Assembly: GCA_023428865.1 (NCBI GenBank)
Contig: JAEYWT010000225.1
Coordinates: 1-7,378, forward strand
Reading direction: 5' to 3'
Source of the DNA: Bacteroidota bacterium
Lineage (GTDB): Bacteria > Bacteroidota > Bacteroidia > Flavobacteriales_F > PHOS-HE28
Length of the DNA stretch: 7,378 nt
Below, piece after piece: positions 1-7,300 of the stretch. The number at the start of each line of letters is the position of its first letter. The stretch's first letter is position 1. The notes below the pieces were generated by a model. It was not told the origin of the DNA and did not search any database. It saw only the letters and a list, made by a program, of their open reading frames with translations. The position numbers and the translations under genes were made by a program.

Positions 1-420
1 CAACGTGGCGGTGGCACCAGCGTAGGCCTCAACATCGACCTCCCCTTCGAACAACAGCCCAACCCTTACATAGACAAAGAGAAGAGCATCGATTTCGACT
101 ACTTCTTCGTGCGGAAGGTGATGTTCATCAAATACAGCCAGGGCTTCATTGTTCTGCCCGGTGGCTTCGGAACCTTGGATGAGCTCTTCGAGGCCCTCAC
201 CTTGATACAAACCCAGAAGATCGGGCGATTCCCCATCATCCTCGTAGGTCGTAAATACTGGCAAGGCCTGCTGGATTGGATCAAGAACACCATGGGCGAA
301 CAGTATGCCTACATCAATATGGTGGATATGGAGCTGATCAGTGTGGTGGACAAACCCGAAGAGGCCGTTGCCGCCATCAATTCGTTCTACAGCAAGTACA
401 TGCTGAAGCCGAATTTCTGA
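1..420 (+). CDS. LOG family (TIGR00730) nucleoside 5'-monophosphate phosphoribohydrolase, 3' part
   Basis: The 5' end lies outside the window; 139 codons and a TGA stop are visible. The hallmark PGGFGTLDE motif is at 157-183, the PGGxGTxxE nucleotide and catalytic motif of the LOG/lysine-decarboxylase-like Rossmann family. Upstream are the family's GLNIDLPFEQ-type segment (about 31-60) and a conserved Arg-Lys pair (112-117), followed by the helix with the typical TLIQTQKIG pattern. Family members hydrolyse the N-glycosidic bond of nucleoside 5'-monophosphates, releasing a base and ribose 5-phosphate; in plants this activates cytokinins. The substrate in most bacteria is not settled. The protein should be cytosolic, and no signal or membrane segment is visible. 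The missing N-terminal part should hold the first Rossmann strand and glycine loop. The next gene is 241 bp away after two hairpins, so a separate transcription unit is likely. Family is near certain; substrate is unknown. Confidence 0.93.
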   Translation, partial: QRGGGTSVGLNIDLPFEQQPNPYIDKEKSIDFDYFFVRKVMFIKYSQGFIVLPGGFGTLDELFEALTLIQTQKIGRFPIILVGRKYWQGLLDWIKNTMGEQYAYINMVDMELISVVDKPEEAVAAINSFYSKYMLKPNF

Positions 421-436
421 AAGAATACATCATCTA

Positions 437-500
437 CCTGTATTCCAGAAGATTACAGGCTACCGAAGGCCTCCGCGAACAGCAGAGGCTTTCACTTTAT
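437..500 (+). terminator. Two tandem hairpins after the LOG gene, possible weak terminator
   Basis: The first hairpin pairs CCTGTA (437-442) with TACAGG (454-459) around an 11-nt loop. The second pairs AAGGCCTC (466-473) with GAGGCTTT (485-492), an 8-bp stem with one G-T wobble and an 11-nt loop, followed by CACTTTAT. The downstream T-run is short and interrupted, so this is not a textbook intrinsic terminator. Its place 16-80 bases after the stop codon is right for a 3' end of the LOG transcript. Confidence 0.35.
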
Positions 501-522
501 CAGCTTATAGTACTGGGCAGTT

Positions 523-549
523 GGAACGTGTAGCTATCCACGGAACGTG
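523..549 (+). repeat. Short direct repeat GGAACGTG x2 in the intergenic region
   Basis: GGAACGTG occurs at 523-530 and again at 542-549, 19 bases start to start, about 70 bases upstream of the candidate -7 element of the next gene. A small inverted repeat, CAACA (557-561) with TGTTG (568-572), follows. The repeats could be a regulator site, but 8 bases is short enough for chance. I see nothing else in 421-661 apart from the hairpins and promoter listed separately. Confidence 0.25.
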
Positions 550-615
550 CTCCCTTCAACAAGTTCCTGTTGGTATCGCTAAGTTCGCGGACGATCCTCC
601 CCTTGAAAGCCCGGA

Positions 616-623
616 TACTTTTG
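616..623 (+). promoter_or_regulatory. Candidate Bacteroidota -7 promoter element TACTTTTG
   Basis: TACTTTTG fits the Bacteroidota -7 consensus TAnnTTTG at every fixed position. It ends 38 bases before the ATG at 662, which would give a leader of roughly 30 nt. No convincing -33 TTTG box lies at the usual distance of about 20 bases upstream; only TTCG at 584-587 is near. The match could be chance, though its position between two genes and just upstream of an operon-like pair supports it. Confidence 0.35.
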
Positions 624-661
624 GCCTCGAGGGGGTACGCCTTACCCTAGCGATCCGAATC

Positions 662-2125
662 ATGAACCAACTGGTACTGTTGATCAACTTCCTCGGGCTG
701 CTGCTCTTGGAGCCCTTCTTCGCCGGCGACCTCAGCATCACCCAGAACATCCCCACCACCATGGAACCCGGCACGGAAGTCCGGGTAACCGTCACCGTGG
801 AAAAGGGAACACTGAGCGGTTTCGCGAAACTGCAGCTCGATCTGCCGCCAGGCATGACAGCCACTGCCATCGAGACCAAAGGCGCCTCTTTCACCTTCGC
901 CGATCAAAAGGCGAAATTCATCTGGATGGCTCTTCCGAGCACACCAACCTTCAAGGTGAGCTACACGCTGAGCGCCGACGCCACCGTTTCCGGCAACCAA
1001 CCGGTGCAAGGCCGCTTCTCCTACATCGAGGACAACGAGCGCAAGACCTACGACCTGCCCACCAGCACCATCAACCTGGGCGCTGGCGGCATAGCACCTG
1101 TTGTTGCGAGTGAAGAGACCGTGACGGAAGAACCGAACAGCGCTGACCTCGCATCGGCTGCTGCGGCAGCGCCAGCGGGTTCCACCATGCTGGCCGTGAT
1201 AGACAATGCCAGTGGTGTAGCACCAACGCAAGGCGGCGGCGGGGTAACCGCAACGCGCACCATCACACCGGTCACCGAGAACGAAATGCTCGTGGAAGTG
1301 ATCGTGAAGAAAGGCGACATCCGCGGCTTCGGCAAACTCCAAGAGACGATCCCCCAAGGCTTCATAGCACTGGAAAAGACCAACAGCGAAGCCATCTTCA
1401 CCACGCAAGACCGCATCGCCAAGTTCGTCTGGCTGAACCTCCCTGCCAGTGCGGAGATCAAAGTGGTGTACAAGCTGCGCGCCAACGAAAAGCCCGAAGG
1501 CGAATACACGATAGACGGCGAATTCGGCTACCTGCTGAACGACGAGACACAGAAAGCGGTGATCGGTACTTCGAAGTTCTTCATTGGTCCAAAAGCGTTG
1601 GAGGTGATTGCTGCCGACCCAAGCAACATTGCACCGATCGATAACCGGGATGCCGAACTGGCTGCACGCAAGGCAGCTGAAGAAGCCGCTGCACGTGAGG
1701 CCGCTGCGGAAGCCCAACGCCAAGCGCTTGCGCGTGAGCAAGCAGCCAAAGAGCGTGAGACCACGGCCGCCACCAACAAGACACAGAAGCCCGCCACAGA
1801 ACCCAAGCGCACCACTTCCATTCCAGCTCCAGAAAAAGGGGTGGTATACAAGGTGCAGATCTCCGCAGGGCACAAAGAGGTGGGTCGTAACTATTTCGCT
1901 GCTCGTCACCGCTACAACGGAGACTTCAGCATCGAGCGCCACCAAGGTTGGATCAAGTACGTTACCGGCCGCTTCGGTTCCTATGCCGAAGCGCGCGACC
2001 AACGGGTGGCCTTCAACACCGCAGGGCACAACTTCCCTGGTCCGTTCGTGACCGCCTATAACAACGGAGACCGCATCACCGTACAAGAGGCGCTCGTATT
2101 GAGCAACCAGAAGTGGGTGCAATGA
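662..2125 (+). CDS. Secreted protein: two tandem beta-rich domains, Ala/Glu helix, C-terminal SPOR-like domain
   Basis: This 487-residue protein has a hydrophobic N-terminal signal (residues 2-22, possible cleavage after FFA). The reading frame is open back to a TTG at 521, but only the ATG at 662 puts the signal peptide at the N-terminus. Residues 40-138 and 209-307 are two copies of one domain, sharing the order V-x-V-x-KG-x(2)-x-GF-x-KL, P-x-G, an F-T pattern, AKF-x-W-x-x-LP, K-V-x-Y-x-L, G-x-F-x-Y. I cannot name this domain; an immunoglobulin-like fold is a guess. Residues 330-376 are Ala/Glu/Arg-rich and probably form a helix. Residues 393-487 resemble SPOR domains (VYKVQISAG, then KYVTGRFGSYAEARDQR, then a closing strand), which bind peptidoglycan lacking stem peptides. 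The protein has no cysteine. It is likely periplasmic or outer-membrane-associated and co-transcribed with the gene 21 bp downstream. Confidence is high for the gene and export, moderate for SPOR, and the role is unknown. Confidence 0.82.
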   Translation: MNQLVLLINFLGLLLLEPFFAGDLSITQNIPTTMEPGTEVRVTVTVEKGTLSGFAKLQLDLPPGMTATAIETKGASFTFADQKAKFIWMALPSTPTFKVSYTLSADATVSGNQPVQGRFSYIEDNERKTYDLPTSTINLGAGGIAPVVASEETVTEEPNSADLASAAAAAPAGSTMLAVIDNASGVAPTQGGGGVTATRTITPVTENEMLVEVIVKKGDIRGFGKLQETIPQGFIALEKTNSEAIFTTQDRIAKFVWLNLPASAEIKVVYKLRANEKPEGEYTIDGEFGYLLNDETQKAVIGTSKFFIGPKALEVIAADPSNIAPIDNRDAELAARKAAEEAAAREAAAEAQRQALAREQAAKERETTAATNKTQKPATEPKRTTSIPAPEKGVVYKVQISAGHKEVGRNYFAARHRYNGDFSIERHQGWIKYVTGRFGSYAEARDQRVAFNTAGHNFPGPFVTAYNNGDRITVQEALVLSNQKWVQ

Positions 2126-2146
2126 TGCGGCACTGATCACCAACGC

Positions 2147-4240
2147 ATGAGCGCGAGCAGCAGCTTCCCTACATACTTCCGTTCGCTCGCAGGCTTGGTC
2201 CTTTCGCTACTTCTTTCGCCGTTCGCTACGGCACAACAGGATAGCACCACTGCTCCCATCCCCGTGGTGGAGCCGGTCTCCGCTCCCATCACCCTGAAGC
2301 CCACTTTCGGATTGGGTCCCGGCATGTTCGCCTTCTATGGCGATGTGGGGCACCAGCACGGCAGCTATAGTCCGCTCGTGACCCGCGTGGGATATGAACT
2401 ACGTGCCACCACGCCCATCACCCCATGGTTGGAAGGTGGCATCCACGTGCTGCATGGCCGCTTAGGGGTGAACGAGCGCAGTCTCACGCGTAACCTCAAC
2501 TTCGATTCGCGCATCACCACCGGTGGGGTGATGTTCCGTTACAACTTCCTGCAACTCCTCAACCCCAAGCGCGTGGTGGAACCCTACATCAACGTAGGCT
2601 TCGAGAGCGTGGAGTTCCTCACCAAGACCGACCTGCGCGATGCCCAAGGTCGCCTCTACCACTACTGGAGCGACGGCACTATCCGCGACATCGATGAACT
2701 GGCTGCGAACGCCGGTGATGCGGTAGAACTCCAGCGCGACTACACCTACGAGAGTGATGTGCGCGAAAGCAACCTCGACGGTTTCGGCAAATACCTGGAA
2801 CGCACCTGGGCCATTCCCGTTGGGATCGGCGCACGCATGGACATCGGCCATGGCTTCGATTTCCGCATGGGCACCACCATGTACCTGACCCGCTCGGACC
2901 TTATCGACGGCATCACACCCGAAAGCAAAGGCGACCGCGCGGGCACCGCAGGCAACGATCGTTTCCTCTTCTCCTCCTTCTCCATCGGCTACACGGTGCC
3001 CATGAAGAAGCCTGCGAAGAAGGCCAAGATGACACCGTTGAAGGTGGAAGAGATCGATGCCTTGGCATGGATGGGCGATGAGGATGGCGATGGCGTACAG
3101 GACATCCATGACAAATGCCCCTACACTCCCGCTGGCGTGAAGGTGGACGCCTTCGGCTGCCCACTGGATGGCGATGGTGACGGCGTACCCGATCACGAGG
3201 ATGATGAACTGAACACTCCGCCAGGTGCTGCGGTGAATGCCCGTGGTGTGGCCTTCACCGATGCGGAACTGCTGAAAGCCTGGTTGGCCTACAAGGACTC
3301 GGGCAACGTGAACATCTCCGCCTCACGGGTGGAATCCTTCGGGCCGATGAAACCACCGCCTGCCAAGGTGAAGCGTGTGTACGTGGTGAAGGTGGGCGAA
3401 CAAGTGGAAAGCATCAGCGAAGAGTTGATGCAACAATTGCTGAGCATACCGGACATACGTGCGGTAGAACAAGGCGATACCACCTTCTATGTGGTCGGTA
3501 GCTATGAGTCCATTCCGGAAGCACTGCGTCGTGAACTGGAACTGAAGGGCATTAAAGTGGAAGGCCGTGTGATGGCCGAAGAGAACGGCCGCCTGATCGA
3601 TGTGACGGACGAAGTGGAACGTGAACGTGCCAAGCAGACCCAAGGTGCAGCAGCGCCAGAACAGACCACCGGCGAAGTGATCGTGCGGGTGCAGTTGGGA
3701 GCCTTCCGCTATCCGCTTTCGCGCAACATCTTCGAAGGCATCGACGACCTGGTGATCCTGAAGGGTGATGATGGCCTCACGCGGTACTATACCGGTTCCT
3801 TCAAGGAAGTCAACCCTGCTGCCGAACACAAGGTGAAGATGTTGCTCCGTGGTTTCGATGGCGCCTTCCTCGTGGCCTTCCGCAACGGTAAACGCATCAG
3901 TATGAAAGATGCCGGCGCCAAGCTCACAGGTCCGGAATCCATCAACAACGCACCAAGCGGCAGTTTCGATAAGAACAAGTTGCGATACCGAGTACAGGTA
4001 GGCACCTACGTGGGCAATGTGCCCATGGAGACCATGAGCAAGTTGATCGCCATGGGTGATGTGAAACCCGTTACGAGTCCAGATGCGGTGCGCTACTACT
4101 ACGGACAGTTCAAGAGCCGCAAGGAAGCCGATGATGCCAAAGCGGCCATCGTGAAGAAGGGCTTCACCGATGCCTTCGTGGTGGGCGACATGAACGGCTA
4201 CATCATCCCGGCCGATGAGGCTGACCAGATGATGAAGTAG
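2147..4240 (+). CDS. Outer-membrane beta-barrel protein with TSP3 repeats and three C-terminal SPOR-like domains
   Basis: This 697-residue protein has a clear signal peptide (hydrophobic core LVLSLLLSP, cleavage near ATA|QQ, residue 29-30). Residues 46-285 alternate polar and hydrophobic residues with Gly and aromatics, as in an OmpA-type barrel, ending in FLFSSFSIGYTVP. Residues 311-368 hold two TSP3-like calcium-binding repeats (DEDGDGVQD and DGDGDGVPD); its only two cysteines, C324 and C338, sit in the first. In OmpA relatives this linker leads to an OmpA peptidoglycan domain, but here it is replaced by three SPOR-like units at about 409-475, 509-588 and 611-690 (RVQLGAF...RYYTGSF; RVQVGTY...RYYYGQF). 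The likely role is an outer-membrane anchor to peptidoglycan. The start at 2147 gives the signal peptide. The gene lies 21 bp after the previous one, in the same reading frame and without a Shine-Dalgarno sequence, so they are probably an operon. Barrel and TSP3 calls are firm; the first SPOR unit is the most divergent. Confidence 0.85.
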   Translation: MSASSSFPTYFRSLAGLVLSLLLSPFATAQQDSTTAPIPVVEPVSAPITLKPTFGLGPGMFAFYGDVGHQHGSYSPLVTRVGYELRATTPITPWLEGGIHVLHGRLGVNERSLTRNLNFDSRITTGGVMFRYNFLQLLNPKRVVEPYINVGFESVEFLTKTDLRDAQGRLYHYWSDGTIRDIDELAANAGDAVELQRDYTYESDVRESNLDGFGKYLERTWAIPVGIGARMDIGHGFDFRMGTTMYLTRSDLIDGITPESKGDRAGTAGNDRFLFSSFSIGYTVPMKKPAKKAKMTPLKVEEIDALAWMGDEDGDGVQDIHDKCPYTPAGVKVDAFGCPLDGDGDGVPDHEDDELNTPPGAAVNARGVAFTDAELLKAWLAYKDSGNVNISASRVESFGPMKPPPAKVKRVYVVKVGEQVESISEELMQQLLSIPDIRAVEQGDTTFYVVGSYESIPEALRRELELKGIKVEGRVMAEENGRLIDVTDEVERERAKQTQGAAAPEQTTGEVIVRVQLGAFRYPLSRNIFEGIDDLVILKGDDGLTRYYTGSFKEVNPAAEHKVKMLLRGFDGAFLVAFRNGKRISMKDAGAKLTGPESINNAPSGSFDKNKLRYRVQVGTYVGNVPMETMSKLIAMGDVKPVTSPDAVRYYYGQFKSRKEADDAKAAIVKKGFTDAFVVGDMNGYIIPADEADQMMK

Positions 4241-4293
4241 GGCTACACCCACGCCTTTTCACATTCGGTAACAGCGTAGCCGCAATAGCGGTT
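4241..4293 (+). other. Weak alternative stem structures in the 111-bp spacer before the macroglobulin gene
   Basis: GGCTAC (4241-4246), directly after the stop codon, can pair with GTAGCC (4276-4281) across a 29-nt loop. Part of the second arm can instead form a compact hairpin, AGCCGC (4278-4283) with GCGGTT (4288-4293) around an AATA loop. No T-run follows either form, so neither is a good terminator, and the downstream gene could still be read from the same transcript. No good promoter is visible in the rest of the spacer. Both pairings may be chance. Confidence 0.2.
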
Positions 4294-4351
4294 CCGGACG
4301 GTGCGTTCAGCCAGTACCTTCCACCTACCTTTCCGCAACATTCCTGCCACC

Positions 4352-7300
4352 ATGTACCGTTCGATCCGTCGTACACCACTGTTCGTACACACCCTTTGGA
4401 TCGGCCTCCTCCTTGCCGGCTGCCGATCGCAAGAGACTTCGTTCGCACCGGACGCCGCCTTCACCCCCTACATACCGGCCTTCACGGCGGGGCATATCAG
4501 CGCCCGCGCTCCGATCATCGTGCGCATAGCCGATGGGCAGCAATGGAAGGACACTTCCGAGGCCGCCATCCAAAAGCTCTTCAGTCTTTCGCCCAATGTG
4601 GCAGGCACCGTACACTGGCAGGATGATCGCACCCTCGCCTTTCGGCCGAACGAACGGTTGGAGCAGGAGAAGACCTACACCGTGGACTTCGCGTTGGGTG
4701 ACATCATCCAAACACCGAACGACCTGCGCACCTTCAAATTCCAAGTGTCCACCATTCGCCAAGGCATCGATGTACGGATAAGCGATATGCGCTCCCTCTC
4801 GCCAACCGACCTCACCTACCAACGGTTGGTGGTGGCCGTGCATACCGGCGATGATGCCACCGGACAGGACCTGGAAGGTTGCTTCAACGCCACGCAGGAA
4901 GGACGCAAGCTCTCCCTCACCTGGGAACACGAACCCAACGGCCTTTACCACCGCTTCACCGCGGATAGCGTGTTGCGCGCCGAGAACGCAAGCAGTGTAG
5001 TGATCAATTGGGATGGCGACCGCATCGCTTCAGCAGATGAAGGATCACTCCCCTTCTCCGTGCCTTCCATCAACGAACTCACACTGATCTCGGCCACCAC
5101 CGATAGCGAAGGCGAACAGAAGGCCACCCTGCTCTTCTCCGATCCGCTGGACGCCACACAGGACATGAACGGCTTGGTGGGCATCGCGGGTGCCGATGAT
5201 GTCCGTATCGCTGTGGAAGGCAACAAGCTCACCCTCTACCCGGTGCAACGCCTCACCGGCGACAAACAAGCCTATGTAGCCGCTGCCGTGCGTAACGTGA
5301 ACGGACGGAAACTCGGCACCGATCTAACAGTGGACCTTTCCTTCGAGGAGCTGAAACCCGCCGTACGCTTGGTGGGCAAAGGCACCATACTCCCCTCTTC
5401 CGATGGCATGGTGATGCCGTTCGAGGCCGTGAACCTGAAGGCCGTGGATGTACGTGTGGTGCGGATCTACGAAAGCAATGTGACCCAATTCCTTCAGGTG
5501 AACAACTTGGATGGGCAACGCGAACTCGCTCGTGTGGGCCGCTTGGTGACACGCAAGACCATTCCCCTGAAGACCGCCGATGCACCCGACCTCGGCCGTT
5601 GGAACCGCTTCTACCTCGACCTGGAGCAACACATCAAGGCAGAGCCGGGTGCCATCTACCGCGTGGAACTATCCTTCACCCGGCAACATGCCATCTACCC
5701 CTGCGCCAACGGGACACCGGAGTTCAATGAAACACCAACACGCACGTGGGAAGAAGAGCAGGCGGCCTACGATCGGTACGATGACTACTGGTACTACGAT
5801 GAATATTACTATGAAGATGAGTACGACTACCGCGAGCGCGAGGACCCCTGTACGGCATCGTACTACATGCGCGACAATTCCGTGGCACGCAACATCCTTG
5901 CTTCGGACCTCGGCATCATCGCCAAATGCGGCAATGATGGATCGCTCTTCTTCGCCGTTAGCGACCTGCGCAGCACCGACCCGCTCTCGGGAGTGAAGCT
6001 CGAGGTGCTCGATCTGCAACGCAAGAGCCTCGGCAGTGTGGTCACCGATGGTGAAGGGCTGGCCACGCTGCCTGCCAGTAAACACAAGCCCTACATGGTG
6101 GTGGCCTCAAAGGGTACACAACGGGGCTACCTCCCGCTGGGCGATGGCTTTGCGTTGTCGGTGAGCGAGGCCGATGTGCAAGGGGCGGCCATCGAACGTG
6201 GTCTAAAAGGCTTCATCTACGGTGAACGTGGTGTGTGGCGCCCGGGTGATTCGCTCTACCTCGCCTTCATCCTTCAAGATGCACGGAACAAATTGCCGAA
6301 GGACCATCCCGTCGTGCTGGAACTCTCCGATCCGCAAGGCCGCGTGGATCAGAAGCTGGTGCGCACCACATCGGTGAACGGCGTGTATGCATTCCACTGC
6401 GCTACCGACCGCGATGACCCGACCGGTTACTGGAACGCACGTGTGGTGGTGGGTGGTACCTCGTTCCACAAGAGCATCCGGATCGAGACCGTAAAGCCGA
6501 ATCGGTTGAAGATCAACCTCGATGTGGGCGAGCGCATCACCAGCGCTGGTGATCATGACATCACGCTACGTTCCAATTGGCTGCACGGTGCTCCGGCACG
6601 TGGGCTCAACAGCCGCGTTACCGTGACCATGACCCGCGGCAAGGCCAACTTCAAAGGCTACGAGAAATACAACTTCAACGACCTCCGCAATACCGTTCCA
6701 GAGGAAGAACAGGTCGCTTTCGAAGGTGCCTTGAACGAACAGGGCGAGACGCGTTTCCCATTGGAACTGCAGGCCGGGCGCAACGCACCAGCCGTTGTGA
6801 ACGCCAACATCGTTACGCGCGTGTTCGAAGCCGGTGGTGATGCCAGCATGGATCGCACCACGGTGGAATACTATCCGTACAGTGCCTACGTGGGCCTTAA
6901 GGAACCGGGATCGTACAACGCCTGGGGTGGTCTGCTTACCGACACCACCTACAGCCTGCCCGTGGTGGCCTTGGACGGCATGGGCAAGCCAATGCCCGGT
7001 CATGCCTTGAAAGCACAGGTGTACAAGATGCAGCGCAACTGGTGGTGGGATGGCGACCTAGATGGCGTGGCCAACTACATCAGTTCGCCCAGCGTGGAAC
7101 TTCGACAGGAGTTCGATATCGTTACCGATGCCAAAGGCCAGGCCAAACTCAAATTCCGCGTGGACCGTCCGGATTGGGGGCGCTTTACCGTGCGGGTGAC
7201 CGACCAGAGTAGTGGCCACAGCAGTGCCTTGCAATTCTACCTGGACTGGCCCGGTTGGGAAGGACGTTCGCGCCGCGACGAACCCGACCAAGCCGCCATG

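Noticed and set aside
276..533. An 85-codon + strand frame overlapping the end of the LOG gene.
   Set aside because: It is out of frame with the well-supported LOG gene, continues through the hairpins and has no recognisable feature.
521..661. An N-terminal extension of the 662-2125 gene starting at TTG 521.
   Set aside because: It would bury the signal peptide 47 residues inside the protein, overlap the candidate promoter and add residues with no recognisable pattern.
421..661. A tRNA, small RNA gene or riboswitch in the intergenic gap.
   Set aside because: No cloverleaf, conserved riboswitch core or strong independent terminator is visible, only short stems.
1649..1790. Ala/Glu/Arg-rich coding stretch as a nucleotide repeat or recombination site.
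   Set aside because: The repetitiveness is at the amino-acid level with varied codons; there is no clean nucleotide repeat unit.
647..2143. A 498-codon open frame on the - strand covering the whole 662-2125 gene.
   Set aside because: It is in exact codon register with the + strand gene, so antisense stops need sense codons TTA, CTA or TCA, which this genome rarely uses. Its translation shows no domain, signal peptide or family resemblance.
4326..4333. TACCTTTC as a -7 promoter element for the macroglobulin gene.
   Set aside because: The final G of TAnnTTTG is missing, no -33 box is visible, and the leader would be only about 12 nt.
2462..7003. Further long - strand open frames at 2462-3196, 3323-4252, 4325-4951, 5324-5632, 5669-6085, 6203-6556 and 6566-7003.
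   Set aside because: All are in the same antisense register as the + strand genes and have the same codon-bias explanation. The + strand products have clear domains.
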